From NCBI GenBank assembly GCA_002375985.1, contig DFNH01000024.1, positions 113,082-177,081 on the forward strand: 64,000 bases of DNA, read 5' to 3'. The position numbers were made by a program, and so were the translations under genes. The notes beneath the pieces are model-generated. The model did no database searches. It was not told the origin of the DNA and worked only from the letters and a program-made list of their open reading frames with translations. Source of the stretch: Firmicutes bacterium UBA3572 (GTDB lineage Bacteria; Bacillota; Desulfotomaculia; Desulfotomaculales; Desulforudaceae). Of this stretch, positions 17,295-26,793 are shown one piece after another (positions within the stretch are counted from its first letter, which is position 1; every line of letters begins with the position of its first letter).

Positions 17295-18499
17295 CCGCTG
17301 GCCAGACTTACTCCTTTTTCTTTTTGTACGACCGCACGCCGGTAAAACTCAAGGGTATTGTCGGTCATGACCGCGCTGGCAAACCGCTCCTGGACCCGGC
17401 GCAGACCGTTAGCCGCCAGACTTGCGGCTTCGTCCGGGTTTTCGAGAATACGGAGGCAGCGTGCAGCCAATGCTTGGTGATCTCTTGGTGGAACCACAAA
17501 ACCATTAAACCCGTCTTCGATTACTTCGGGCATACCTCCCGAACGGGTCACCACGATGGGCGTGCCCGAAGCCAGCGCTTCCAGCATCACTAACCCAAAA
17601 GGTTCCTCGAAGATAGACGGATATACAACCACGTCGGCGATCCGGTACATATCCGCGATTTCATCCCAGGGGAAAAACTTGATAAAGACATCCTCTTCCA
17701 GCCCCAGATCCCGGATCAATGTGTTCACCAGGCGTATCTCTCGATCCTGGTAATTACCCCAGTCCACCGTCTTTTCGGTGCCGGCCAGCACCAGGCATGC
17801 GCCGGGCAAGTGTTTGTGCACCCGCGCAAAGGCCTTGACCACCACGTCCGACCCCTTGGCCAGAGACATCCGGGCCGGATGAAAAATTACCCGGCGGCCG
17901 CGCAGCCCCGGATACCGGGCCAGGATTCGTTCCCGCTCCACCCTACCGACCGGTGCAAACCGTTCCAAATCGATGCCGTGGTGAATAACTTTAATCCGGT
18001 GCGCGGGGTAACCGCTGCGGACCATTTCGTTCTTGATGAAGTGGCTGACCGCAATGACTCCGTCCCAGGCATTTCGAAACGGCAACATTTCATGCCATAG
18101 GTCGTCCGCCCACACGTTATGCGCGGTGAGTAACAGTGGCACGTTCTCTCGGCGGCTCAACAAAACTAAAACCCGGGCGTGCACCGGACTGAAATAATAC
18201 ATATTATGGGCATGAATGAGATCCGGCCGGCTCATACGGACGAAAGCGGTAAGCTCGTCGCGGATATCTCCCGCCAGTTCCTGGATCCTCTCCAGCGAAC
18301 CCAATTCGTTCAGGTCCATTAGCGGCGTCCGGGTCACGGTCATGCCACCCCAAACCAGCGTTTCCCGGCCGTCCACCGAACCGGTTAAAAGGTTTACGGT
18401 ACAGCCCCGGTTGACCAGGCCGGGACCCAGCATCATCAAGTGGGTCTCCACACCGCCAATAATCGGCGGAAAACCCCAGTGCAGCATAGCGATACGCAC
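17291..18499 (-). CDS. Glycosyltransferase family 4 (GT-B fold)
   Basis: 402 residues from GTG 18499, preceded by GAGGAGG-type sequence; the open frame extends upstream without homology. The N-terminal Rossmann half starts VRIAMLHWGFPPIIGGVETH; the C-terminal half shows IFHPARMSLAKGSDVV, and the nucleotide-sugar motif PSIFEEPFGLVMLEALASG with the E-x7-E pair, then GGMPEVI. It transfers a sugar from a nucleotide donor. Its coupling with the debranching-type gene suggests alpha-glucan or glucosyl-solute metabolism; donor and acceptor are not determinable here. Confidence 0.85.
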   Translation of the reverse strand: MRIAMLHWGFPPIIGGVETHLMMLGPGLVNRGCTVNLLTGSVDGRETLVWGGMTVTRTPLMDLNELGSLERIQELAGDIRDELTAFVRMSRPDLIHAHNMYYFSPVHARVLVLLSRRENVPLLLTAHNVWADDLWHEMLPFRNAWDGVIAVSHFIKNEMVRSGYPAHRIKVIHHGIDLERFAPVGRVERERILARYPGLRGRRVIFHPARMSLAKGSDVVVKAFARVHKHLPGACLVLAGTEKTVDWGNYQDREIRLVNTLIRDLGLEEDVFIKFFPWDEIADMYRIADVVVYPSIFEEPFGLVMLEALASGTPIVVTRSGGMPEVIEDGFNGFVVPPRDHQALAARCLRILENPDEAASLAANGLRRVQERFASAVMTDNTLEFYRRAVVQKEKGVSLASG

Positions 18500-18728
18500 G
18501 GCAAATCCTCCTCTTGCGGTTTGGTGAAATGCAGGACACACTAATAATTATCCGGTTACCACCACCATATTCTTTCAACTATTGGATCTAGTGACATAAG
18601 ATGGTAAACTACCTGCAACCCCAAATCAATTTATATATAAAAGTTTTTTATTTAAGCGATAATAATATGGTTGAAATTAATTCCTGATGGTAAAATCAAG
18701 GTAAACAGTGGCAAGGAAGTGATGGCAA

Positions 18729-19775
18729 GTGGCCGAACCCAAACTGACCTCCCTGACCGTTGGCGGCGGGTGAGCAGCCAAAATCGGGCCGGGGGTCCTG
18801 GCCCAGGTCTTGAATTATTTGCCGGAGATGAAAGACGCCCGATTACTGGTCGGCATCGAAACCGCCGACGACGCCGGCGTCTACCTGATAAATGAAGAAA
18901 CAGCGCTTTTACATACGGTCGACTTTTTCACGCCGATCGTGGACGATCCGCGGCGTTTCGGGCAAATCGCGGCGGCCAACGCTTTGAACGATATTTACGC
19001 CATGGGCGGCCAACCGCTTACGGCTATGAACATCATCTGTTACCCCACCAAGAATGGGAGTCTGGACGTCCTGGCCCAGATCCTGGTGGGCGGAGCGGAA
19101 AAAGCCAAGGAAGCAGGCGCTTTGATCGTGGGCGGACATAGCGTGGAGGATAAGGAGCCGAAATACGGTCTGGCCGTGACCGGCATCGCCAAGCCCGACC
19201 AGGTACTCCGTAACAGCACGGCCCGGCCGGGAGACCGGCTGGTGCTCACCAAGCCTCTGGGTACGGGCATTGTCACTTCGGCCGTAAAGGCGAATATGGT
19301 CCCTCCCGAGATCGAAGAGGCGGTAAGCACCCAGATGGCCACCCTGAACGACCGGGCGGCACAGGCCATGCGGGAGGCCGGACCCTCCGCCTGCACCGAC
19401 GTCACCGGCTTCGGCCTACTGGGACACGCGCTGGAAATGGCTCGCGGCAGCGGGGTGGGGATCATTCTGGAGGCCGGCGCGCTGCCGGTGATCGAGAGGG
19501 CCGTGGAATATGCCACGCTGGGGTTGATTCCCCGCGGGGCACACGCCAACCGCTGTTTCCTCGGTGACAACGTCACTTTCGAAGAAGATGTGCCCCTGGC
19601 CCTTCAGGACATCATGTTCGACCCACAAACCTCCGGCGGACTTTTGATCTCCATTGCCGAGGAACGTGTGCAAACCTTGATGGACAAGCTGATTTCCTAT
19701 GGTGTGCCGCAGGCCCGGGTGATCGGCCGTGTGACCCGGGACATCCCTGCGGGAAAGATCCTGGTCCGCGCCTAA
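18729..19775 (+). CDS. selD: Selenide, water dikinase SelD, itself a selenoprotein (in-frame UGA = Sec)
   Basis: The gene begins at GTG 18729, reads AEPKLTSLTVGGG, meets TGA at 18771-18773, and continues AAKIGPGVLAQVLNYLPEMK into the long open frame to 19775, giving 348 residues, normal for SelD. In SelD the active-site position is Cys or Sec in a glycine-rich G-C/U-xxK context, and here UGA occupies exactly that place before AAK. Later blocks fit the PurM/ATP-grasp-like fold: ETADDAGVY, TVDFFTPIVDDPRRFGQIAAANALNDIYAMGG, and DVTGFGLLGHALEM. It makes selenophosphate from selenide and ATP for tRNA-Sec. Calling only the frame after the stop (ATG 18810) would remove the catalytic residue. Confidence 0.93.
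18771..18804 (+). promoter_or_regulatory. Sec UGA codon with bacterial SECIS-like hairpin
   Basis: UGA at 18771-18773 is followed 12 bases later by GGGCC (18786-18790) and GGCCC (18800-18804), a 5-bp G/C stem closing a GGGGGTCCT loop. Bacterial SECIS elements lie directly 3' of the UGA inside the coding region and carry guanines in the apical loop for SelB. Confidence 0.65.
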
Positions 19776-19803
19776 CAAAGGGAACAGGCATTTTTGTGGA
19801 TAA
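19774..19803 (+). repeat. Short REP-like repeat, copy 1 (after selD)
   Basis: ACAAAGGGAACAGGCATTTTTG followed by TGGATAA matches, with small gaps, the segment at 28851-28881. It starts at the selD stop codon. Confidence 0.5.
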
Positions 19804-19834
19804 GCGTTTACCACCGCGCCAGCGGCCTCTTTAG

Positions 19835-20569
19835 TCAGTATACCATGTCGCCGTGAACAAAGGCCCTGGTCCGCTCATCCCGCGGGGAGGAGAAGACCTC
19901 CGCCGCCGCCCCTTCCTCCACCACCCGTCCCTCGTACAGGAAAACCACCCTGTCGGCCAACCGCCGGGCCTGGAAAACATTGTGCGTCACCAGAATCACC
20001 GTGGTGCCCATCCGGCTATTGGCGTTCCGGATCAGTTCCTCCAGCAGCGCCACGTTTTGCGGATCCAAATTGGAGGTCGGCTCGTCCAAGAGGAGCACAT
20101 CCGGTTCCAGGATCAACGCCCGGGCCAGGGCAACCCGTTGGGCTTCCCCGCCGGATAGGGTGCGCGCCCGTTCTTTCGCCAGGTGTTCCAGTCCCACCGC
20201 CCGCAGGTTTTCCGCCACTTTCCTGCGGACTTCCCGGCCCGGCAAACCCCGCAACCGCAAACCGTAGGCCACGTTTTCAAATACCGTGCCGTCGAACAGG
20301 ACCGGCTTTTGAAAGACCATGGCCATGCGGCGCCGCAGTTCCAACCGCGGGCGATACCGTGCGGTGTCCCGGCCCCGATAAAGAATCCGGCCGGCGGTAG
20401 GCTCATCCAGCAAGTTGAGCAGCCGGAGCAGCGTGCTCTTCCCCGCACCGCTGGGACCCATCACACCGTAGATTTGCCCCTCGGACAGCGACAACCGGTC
20501 CACGCGGAGCACCTCCCGCACCCCGTAATGCTTAGTCAATTCCTCCAGCAGAAAAACCGGTTCGCTAAT
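19835..20569 (-). CDS. tupC: Tungstate ABC transporter, ATP-binding protein
   Basis: ABC ATPase with Walker A GPSGAGKSTLLRLL, Q-loop MVFQKPVLF, signature LSGGEAQRVALARAL and Walker B VLLLDEPTSNLD, followed by the switch histidine in VTHN. It energises tungstate import with the adjacent permease. The conventional calls at TTG 20539 would remove the conserved first beta strand; homologous sequence (ISEPVFLLEEL) extends to an ATT at 20569, seven bases after AGGGGGTG, overlapping the permease stop. ATT initiation is therefore likely but unproven. Confidence 0.88.
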   Translation of the reverse strand: MSEPVFLLEELTKHYGVREVLRVDRLSLSEGQIYGVMGPSGAGKSTLLRLLNLLDEPTAGRILYRGRDTARYRPRLELRRRMAMVFQKPVLFDGTVFENVAYGLRLRGLPGREVRRKVAENLRAVGLEHLAKERARTLSGGEAQRVALARALILEPDVLLLDEPTSNLDPQNVALLEELIRNANSRMGTTVILVTHNVFQARRLADRVVFLYEGRVVEEGAAAEVFSSPRDERTRAFVHGDMVY

Positions 20570-21251
20570 CGCGGTGCACCCCCTGGAGACGGTAGAGTAT
20601 TACGTTGACGATGAAGGCCAACGTCAACAGGACCATACCCAGCCCAATAGCCATCTCAAAATTGCCCCTTCTAGTCTCCAGCACGATGGCGGTGGTCATC
20701 ACCCTGGTTTTGCCCTCGATGTTGCCGCCCACCATCATCACCGCGCCCACTTCGGCCAGGGCCCGGCCCATACCGGCCACCACGGCACCGACAATGGCCA
20801 CCCGGGTTTCCCTGATCACCTTTAGCGCCACCTGCCAGCCCGACGCCCCCAGCGAAAGCGCGGTATCCCTGATTTCCCGGTCCTTGCTGCGCACCGCAAC
20901 CATAGTCAGTCCGGTGACGATGGGCAGGGCCAAAACGGTCTGGGCGATGACCATGGCGGTGGGGCTATAAAGCAGTTTTAGTACCCCGAAAGGTCCCTGT
21001 GCGGACAGCAACAGGTAAACCAGCAGCCCGACCAGTACGGGCGGCAGGCCCATGAAGGTGTAAATGATCAGGGCGGGCCAGCGCACCTGCCTGGCCGGGC
21101 GCATGCCCAGGCATGTTCCCAGAGGGATACCCAGCAGGGCGGCCAGGACCACCGCCAGGCCCGACACCTGCAGCGACAGCTTGATAATGTCCATCATGGC
21201 GGGATCGCGGCTGATCACCAAGTAAAACGCCTGCACGGTTCCGTCCCAGAT
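20565..21251 (-). CDS. tupB: Tungstate ABC transporter, permease
   Basis: About 228 residues with five to six membrane segments and the permease EAA-type loop around EVGAVMMVGGNIEGKTRVMT, which is typical of TupB/WtpB/ModB permeases. The homologous N terminus (IWDGTVQAF) begins at ATC 21251, seven bases after GGGAGG; the first standard start, GTG 21236, would lose five residues and has no site. Middle gene of tupA-tupB-tupC, all leftward. Confidence 0.88.
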   Translation of the reverse strand: MWDGTVQAFYLVISRDPAMMDIIKLSLQVSGLAVVLAALLGIPLGTCLGMRPARQVRWPALIIYTFMGLPPVLVGLLVYLLLSAQGPFGVLKLLYSPTAMVIAQTVLALPIVTGLTMVAVRSKDREIRDTALSLGASGWQVALKVIRETRVAIVGAVVAGMGRALAEVGAVMMVGGNIEGKTRVMTTAIVLETRRGNFEMAIGLGMVLLTLAFIVNVILYRLQGVHRD

Positions 21252-21350
21252 GGTAACACCTCCCGTCGGTTCCAGTGTCGCTTCGCCTGCACCGGAGAAG
21301 CGTGCCCGGGTTCACCGCACGGGGAAACGGCTGACCCGGGCCCGGCTCCG

Positions 21351-22190
21351 CTAAGGGGAGGCGTTGGGTACGAACAACTGTTCACCGTGTTTCTTGAAGC
21401 CGGCGATCAGTTCCTGACCTTCATCGGAGACGAGGAAGTCGATGAATTTCCTTGCTCCTTCGTAGTCAATATGCGGGTGGTTAGCCGGGTTCACGGCCAT
21501 CACGCCATACTGGTTGAACAAAATGGGGTCTCCCTCCAGAACGACTTTCAGGTCCAGGCCGTCCCTCATCGCCACCCAGGTACCGCGATCGGACAAGGTA
21601 TAACCACGCAGTTCCCCCGCCATCCGCAGCGTGTCGCCCATGCCCTGGCCGACGGAAAGGTACCATTCTCCCTGCGGCTCTATCCCGGCCCTCTCCCAGA
21701 CCTTTAACTCGGCCTTGTGGGTGCCGGAATCATCGCCACGGGAAACGAAAACGGCCTCGGCTTCCGCGATGCTCCTAAAGGCCGCCACCACGTCCCGGCC
21801 GCCGGCGACGCCCGCCGGGTCTTCCTCCGGCCCGACAACAACGAAATCGTTGTACATTACGTCGTACCGGTCTACGAAATGGCCTTCCTGAACCAGCGCC
21901 AGTTCCGTCTCCTTGGCGTGCACCAGCAAGACATCGCAGTCTCCGCGCTTGCCGGTTTCCAACGCGGCACCGGTACCGACGGAAACAACCGAAACCCTGT
22001 AACCGTATTTCTCTTCGAATACGGGCAGCAGCTCGTCCAGCAGGCCGGAGTCGTACGTGCTGGTAGTGGTCGCCAGCGTAAGCTCCGCCTGCGGTCCCGA
22101 AACCGCCCCCTGATCCCCGCACCCCGCGGCCAAGGCAAGGGCCAGCGCCAAAACCATGACGGGCAGGACTAATTTGCAGTTAAACTTCAA
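21351..22190 (-). CDS. tupA: Tungstate-binding lipoprotein of the ABC transporter
   Basis: 279 residues from TTG 22190, nine bases downstream of AAGGAGGTG. A lipoprotein signal peptide ends in the lipobox LAAGC near residue 24. The mature protein opens with LATTTSTYDSGLLDELLPVF, the TTTS anion-binding signature of TupA, then VGTGAALETGKRGDCDVLLVHAK and the SRGDDSGTH motif. TupA binds WO4 with very high affinity. Together with MobAB, SelD and FdhE it suggests tungsten-containing formate dehydrogenase. Specificity for W over Mo rests on family resemblance. Confidence 0.9.
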   Translation of the reverse strand: MKFNCKLVLPVMVLALALALAAGCGDQGAVSGPQAELTLATTTSTYDSGLLDELLPVFEEKYGYRVSVVSVGTGAALETGKRGDCDVLLVHAKETELALVQEGHFVDRYDVMYNDFVVVGPEEDPAGVAGGRDVVAAFRSIAEAEAVFVSRGDDSGTHKAELKVWERAGIEPQGEWYLSVGQGMGDTLRMAGELRGYTLSDRGTWVAMRDGLDLKVVLEGDPILFNQYGVMAVNPANHPHIDYEGARKFIDFLVSDEGQELIAGFKKHGEQLFVPNASP

Positions 22191-22209
22191 TTTGGCACCT
22201 CCTTATTCA

Positions 22210-22440
22210 TAACACTATTACCAATGGCCAAGTCTTTGCTTTCTTGAGCCCGCCGCGACGGTCAGGGCGAAAACCAACACCGCCATCCGGTAGTCCACTC
22301 CCAGCGTCTCCTGGACGAAACGCGAGGCACCGATCACCACGGCGGCAGCGTATAAGGGCATGGCCAGCACGATAATGCCCACCGAAAACCGCGGTGTGGG
22401 CGAACCCCAAGCTCTCCACACGGCAGACGGCGCGAATCTC
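22210..22440 (-). pseudogene. Remnant of a sodium:solute symporter
   Basis: Minus-strand residues IIVLAMPLYAAAVVIGASRF followed by VQETLGVDYRMAVLVFALTVAA match the middle helices of SSS-family symporters (YAAAVVIGAARF, then a YV.TGGL segment). The piece lacks both ends and is frameshifted at its upstream edge. The rest of 22191-22551 is empty. Confidence 0.45.
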
Positions 22441-22551
22441 GGCGGCCGTAGCCTTTAAGGTCATTTTTCGTTGTTCTTCCCCAAAAACCGCAGACTATTT
22501 GGGTATTCAATGCAGCGATAGGCTGTTCCTGCCTGCCGGAACGGTCTTGAA

Positions 22552-25272
22552 TCAGCGGCGCTTGGCCAAGGCTTCCGCTTTTTTCGCCATCACCACACGG
22601 CGCAGGGCCTTTTCGGTTTCTACCGCCAGGACCACCGTAAGGGCCACCGTTAACGCCAAGACCAAATCAAAGGCCCCCAGCGGCACCATCCGGAAGACAA
22701 ATTGCAGGGCAGGCACGTAGATGATGGCCGCCTGCGCAATTAGCGAAGCCAGGACGCTGAAGAAGAGGAAGGGGTTGGACAAAAGCCGCACCCGGAAAAT
22801 GGACTCGGTCTCGGAGCGGACGTTAAACACGTTAAACAGCTGGAACAGCACAATGGTGGTCAGGGCGACGGTGCGGGCGTGCTCAAGGGTATACCCCTGA
22901 TTCAACGCCCAGACGAACGCATAAAGCGTGCCGGCGGCGATCACCACCCCGATGACCACCAGCCGTTCGGCCATCAGCCGGCTGATCACCGGTTCTCTAC
23001 GGCGCCGCGGCGGCCGTTCCACGATGCCCTTTTCCCCCGGTTCAAAGGCCAGGGCCACATCCTGCAATCCGTTGGTTACCAGGTTTAACCACAGGATCTG
23101 GGCGGGCAGAAGCGGTAACGGCAAAAAAATTAGCAGTGAGGTGAGAATCAGGATGATCTGGGCTAGGCCGGTGGACAACAGAAACAATGTTACTTTGCGG
23201 ATATTATCGAACACCACCCGCCCTTCCCGAACCGCTTTAAAGATGCTGGCGAAGTTGTCGTCGGTGACGATCATGTCCGCGGTTTCCTTGGCGGCGTCGG
23301 TGCCGCTTTTGCCCATGGCCACCCCGATGTGGGCCGCTTTCAGCGCCGGCGTGTCGTTCACCCCATCGCCGGTCACGGCCACCACTTCACCTCTTTTGAT
23401 CAACTGCTGGACAATGCGCAGTTTGTGCAGCGGCGCCACCCGGGCGAAGATTGGCACATAGCCGACCTTTCGGAAGAGTTCTTCGTCGGTCATTTCATCC
23501 AGGTCCCGGCCGGTGAGCACCGGGACCTTCCCCGCCGGCACCAGACCCAGCCGGCGGCCGATGGCCACCGCCGTCACCTGATGGTCGCCGGTGACCGTGA
23601 TCACCCGCACCCCGGCCTTTTTGGCCTGGGCAATGGCTTCAAAGACCTCTTCCCGGGGCGGGTCCATCATCCCCTGCAGGCCGACCAAGGTGAGGCCGGA
23701 CCGCAGCTGCTCCGTTTCCAGCTTATTCACCGTGCCTGGTTCCCGGCGGTAAGCCAGCGCCAGAACGCGCAATCCGTCTTCCGCCATTCGGCGGTACCGT
23801 TCCAGGATCGCCTCCCGGTCTTCCAGGGGCCCTTCCTCGCCCCCGGGACCGGTAACCACGCGTGAGCACATCTGGAGCACTTTTTCGGGCGCGCCTTTTA
23901 CCAGCACCAGGTTTTCCCCGGTCCGCGGGTCGTGATGCAGGGTGGCCGAATACATGAGGTCCGACTCGAAGGGGATTTCGTCCAGCTTCGGATAGAGTTT
24001 TTCCTGTGTCTCCGGGTCCAGACCCGCCTTGAGCGCCGCTACCACCAGGGCCACCTCGGTGGGATCCCCCTGCGGATAGTGACCCCGCTTTTCGTCATAG
24101 CCCAAACGCGATTCGTTGTTTAATAGCCCGATGCGCAGGCACAGGGCAAGCGCCGGGTTATCTTTCAGCCTCACCCTTTCTTCCTCCGCGTTCAAGAGGT
24201 CCCCCTTGGGTTCAAAACCGGTTCCGGTAAAGTGGAAAGTCTCTCCGCCAACCACGACCGTTTGTACGGTCATTTCATTCTTGGTCAGGGTGCCGGTTTT
24301 GTCGGAGGCGATCACCGTGGTGGAACCCAGCGTTTCCACGGCGGGCAAGCGCCGGATGATCGCCTGCCGGGCGGCCATGCGCTTTACCCCGATCGCCAGA
24401 GTGATGGTCACCACCACCGGCAAGCCCTCCGGTATGGCCCCGACGGCCAGCGCGATTCCGGTGAGCACCATCTCCGGCAGCGGCCGGCCCAGCACCAGGC
24501 CCAGCACCACGGCCACCCCGGAGATGGCCAGGATGCCGTATCCTAACCAGCGGCCGAAGCGCCCCAACTGCTCCTGGAGTGGCGTCGGTGCCGGTTTGAC
24601 CCGCCGGACCTGCTCCGAAATCTGCCCCAATTCGGTGGCCGGTCCGGTGGCGGTAACGATGCCTTTGCCTCTCCCCGACAGCACCAAAGTCCCCATAAAA
24701 GCCGCGTTGCGCAAATCCCCCAGCGCCGGCTTCGCGGTCCGTATCGGCCCGGTATCCTTACGTACACCCACGGATTCCCCGGTCAGGGCCGATTCGTTGA
24801 TATCCAGCCGGGTCGCCTCAAACAAACGCAGGTCCGCGGGCACGCGTGATCCCGAGGTCAGCACGACCACGTCGCCGGGTACCAGTCGACGGCTGTCTAC
24901 CTCGACCTCCCGGCCGCCGCGGATAACCCGCGCCTTGGGCGCGGCCAGCAAGCTGAGGGCGCGGATCGCTTGTTCGGCCTTTAGTTCCTGGGTAAAACCA
25001 ATAACGGCGTTAATTACGACCACGGCTAAAATAACCCACATGTCAATGAAATGCCGGATCAGGGCGGTAAAAGCGGCCGCGAGCAAAAGGATGTAAATCA
25101 GGGGGTCGGTGAACTGGCGCAGCAGGGCCTGGAATGGACTGAACTTGTCCGCAGCTTCAAGGACGTTGGGACCGGTTTCTTGCAAGCGCCGTTCGGCCTC
25201 TTCCGGGGTCAGTCCACGAGGCGAAGAATCCAGTTTCCGGAAGACAGCTTCCACATCCTGCTGGTAAAACAG
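22552..25272 (-). CDS. Cation-transporting P-type ATPase, Ca2+ (PMR1/SERCA-like) type
   Basis: About 906 residues, ten membrane helices. Actuator motif ALTGESVGV, phosphorylation site SDKTGTLTKNEMTV (catalytic Asp), nucleotide-domain KGAPEKVL, and hinge MTGDGVNDTPALKAAHIGVAMG (here VTGDGVNDTPALK). Helix M4 carries AIPEGLPVVVT, the type II Ca2+ pump sequence, supporting calcium export. Standard start GTG 25254 is preceded by LFYQQD, which belongs to the homologous N terminus, and CTG 25272 lies eight bases after AAGGGGGG, so CTG initiation is plausible. Monocistronic. Confidence 0.9.
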   Translation of the reverse strand: MFYQQDVEAVFRKLDSSPRGLTPEEAERRLQETGPNVLEAADKFSPFQALLRQFTDPLIYILLLAAAFTALIRHFIDMWVILAVVVINAVIGFTQELKAEQAIRALSLLAAPKARVIRGGREVEVDSRRLVPGDVVVLTSGSRVPADLRLFEATRLDINESALTGESVGVRKDTGPIRTAKPALGDLRNAAFMGTLVLSGRGKGIVTATGPATELGQISEQVRRVKPAPTPLQEQLGRFGRWLGYGILAISGVAVVLGLVLGRPLPEMVLTGIALAVGAIPEGLPVVVTITLAIGVKRMAARQAIIRRLPAVETLGSTTVIASDKTGTLTKNEMTVQTVVVGGETFHFTGTGFEPKGDLLNAEEERVRLKDNPALALCLRIGLLNNESRLGYDEKRGHYPQGDPTEVALVVAALKAGLDPETQEKLYPKLDEIPFESDLMYSATLHHDPRTGENLVLVKGAPEKVLQMCSRVVTGPGGEEGPLEDREAILERYRRMAEDGLRVLALAYRREPGTVNKLETEQLRSGLTLVGLQGMMDPPREEVFEAIAQAKKAGVRVITVTGDHQVTAVAIGRRLGLVPAGKVPVLTGRDLDEMTDEELFRKVGYVPIFARVAPLHKLRIVQQLIKRGEVVAVTGDGVNDTPALKAAHIGVAMGKSGTDAAKETADMIVTDDNFASIFKAVREGRVVFDNIRKVTLFLLSTGLAQIILILTSLLIFLPLPLLPAQILWLNLVTNGLQDVALAFEPGEKGIVERPPRRRREPVISRLMAERLVVIGVVIAAGTLYAFVWALNQGYTLEHARTVALTTIVLFQLFNVFNVRSETESIFRVRLLSNPFLFFSVLASLIAQAAIIYVPALQFVFRMVPLGAFDLVLALTVALTVVLAVETEKALRRVVMAKKAEALAKRR

Positions 25273-25406
25273 GCGACTTTCCCCCCTTCGCTGATGGGCT
25301 CAGGGTTAGCCTACCAGAACCGGTTCAAAATATACGCGGCGCAAAAACCTGGTCTGGTACCAACACCTGCTTAATAGCCTTGTACCAAACGAAAGCGGGG
25401 GCGGAC

Positions 25407-26747
25407 ATGGGAACCAGGTTTCTCCGGTTATCGATACTCTGCCTGCTACCGGTGTTGTTGTACCTGGGGTTGGCCTGGTGGCTGGAGATCGTCCGGATTA
25501 ACCATCATTCGGACCACAGTACGGTGACCATCGTTTTCTTAACCCCGATGAACCCTCAGGACGTGGAGGCGAAACTCAGCCTGAGGCCGGAACAACCCCA
25601 GGTTGTTCCCGCGCACCGGAGCCGGTGGCTTAACTCCTTCGTCCTGGCAGTCGACATCTATGAACCGAAGCGGCTACGGGGCCAGCAGGTCATCGTGCAG
25701 ATCGATCGGGCCGCGACAAGGCTGCCCTTGCTGAAAAAAACGGTCCGTGTTGCGCTGCGCCGTCCGGAGCGCCCGGCTCTGTATGACCTTGACCCGGTCA
25801 TGCCGTCCAAGGGGCCGTTAGAAATCCGGTTTGACACCCCCTTGCGGCCGGAAACCGTGCCCGCAAACATATTGATCACCCTGGACCAAAACCCGGTCAA
25901 AGGCGATTTCAAACCCCGCATCCTTAAGGCCGGCGGCGCGGTGCAGGAAGACCGGGCGACATGGCTGTTTTGGCCGGAAAAACCGGTGCCGCACGATACC
26001 AACCTGGAAGTATGCATCGGCGGCGGAATCACCAGCGCCGGGGGTCTGACGATGAATGCAGTGGTGCGGCGGATCGTCCGTACGGCCCCGGCGCTAAAAG
26101 TAGTCCAGACCGCGCCCGGGCTTGGCGCCACCGGTGTGGACCTGCACCCGGAAATCCAGGCCGCGTTCAACCAGCCCCTTTCCTGGGGCTGGATGAACAT
26201 CAATGGCGTTCGGGGCAGGGTGGACGTTTGGGCGAATCAAATCCAGTTTACACCGTTAGAACCATTGATGCCTGATCAAACATACACCATACACGCCCGG
26301 GCCGTCTCCCGGCAAGGCGAACAGGCGCACCTGGATTGGCATTTTGCCACCTTGTCGCTGGGCGATAAACTGTGGGTGGCCGTAGATCTGGAAGGGGAAC
26401 ACAACGTTACCGTATTTCGCGGCAATAAACCGGTACGCGTATTTAAGGCTTCGGGGGGCAAGGTCACCTCCCCCACACCGCTGGGTACATATTTCTTGTA
26501 TAACCGCGGCTACGCCTTTTGGAACCAGCGCCTACAGGAGGGTGCTTACTACTGGGTGCAGTTCAAGGGTCCATACCTGGTGCATTCGGTCCCCTTCGAC
26601 GCCTCCGGAAAGCTCAAGCAGGAGGAAATAGAAAAACTCGGACAGGCGGCCAGCCACGGCTGTATCCGCTTAAGCTTGGAGGATGCGAAGTGGTTTTTCC
26701 ATCACGTACCCAACGGCACCATGATCGTCATTTACAATCAGCACTAA
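25407..26747 (+). CDS. L,D-transpeptidase (YkuD) with Big_5/Ig-like domains
   Basis: 446 residues from ATG 25407. An N-terminal membrane anchor (LSILCLLPVLLYLGLAWWL) precedes two to three beta-sandwich domains (about 40-320) with the TAPGLGATGVDLHPEIQAAF repeat type of bacterial Ig-like SbsA domains. The C-terminal YkuD domain has LGTYFLY, and the catalytic SHGCIRLSLEDAKW with the active cysteine. It should form 3-3 cross-links or attach proteins in peptidoglycan, outside the membrane; in spore formers such enzymes also act in the cortex. Confidence 0.87.
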   Translation: MGTRFLRLSILCLLPVLLYLGLAWWLEIVRINHHSDHSTVTIVFLTPMNPQDVEAKLSLRPEQPQVVPAHRSRWLNSFVLAVDIYEPKRLRGQQVIVQIDRAATRLPLLKKTVRVALRRPERPALYDLDPVMPSKGPLEIRFDTPLRPETVPANILITLDQNPVKGDFKPRILKAGGAVQEDRATWLFWPEKPVPHDTNLEVCIGGGITSAGGLTMNAVVRRIVRTAPALKVVQTAPGLGATGVDLHPEIQAAFNQPLSWGWMNINGVRGRVDVWANQIQFTPLEPLMPDQTYTIHARAVSRQGEQAHLDWHFATLSLGDKLWVAVDLEGEHNVTVFRGNKPVRVFKASGGKVTSPTPLGTYFLYNRGYAFWNQRLQEGAYYWVQFKGPYLVHSVPFDASGKLKQEEIEKLGQAASHGCIRLSLEDAKWFFHHVPNGTMIVIYNQH

Positions 26748-26768
26748 TCGGGATATGATAACTAATTA

Positions 26769-26778
26769 GGAATATTCC
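26769..26778. promoter_or_regulatory. Palindrome before the Fur-family gene
   Basis: GGAATATTCC, a perfect 10-bp palindrome inside an AT-rich stretch flanked by AATCGG and CCGATT arms, ends 15 bp before the ATG. A metal-responsive self-control site is likely from position; the sequence is not a textbook Zur or Fur box. Confidence 0.4.
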
Positions 26779-26793
26779 GATTGGAGGGCGTCC

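Noticed and set aside
26719..26793. Canonical Zur box
   Set aside because: Only a 10-bp palindrome is clear; the flanks do not fit the known consensus, so it is listed merely as a palindrome.
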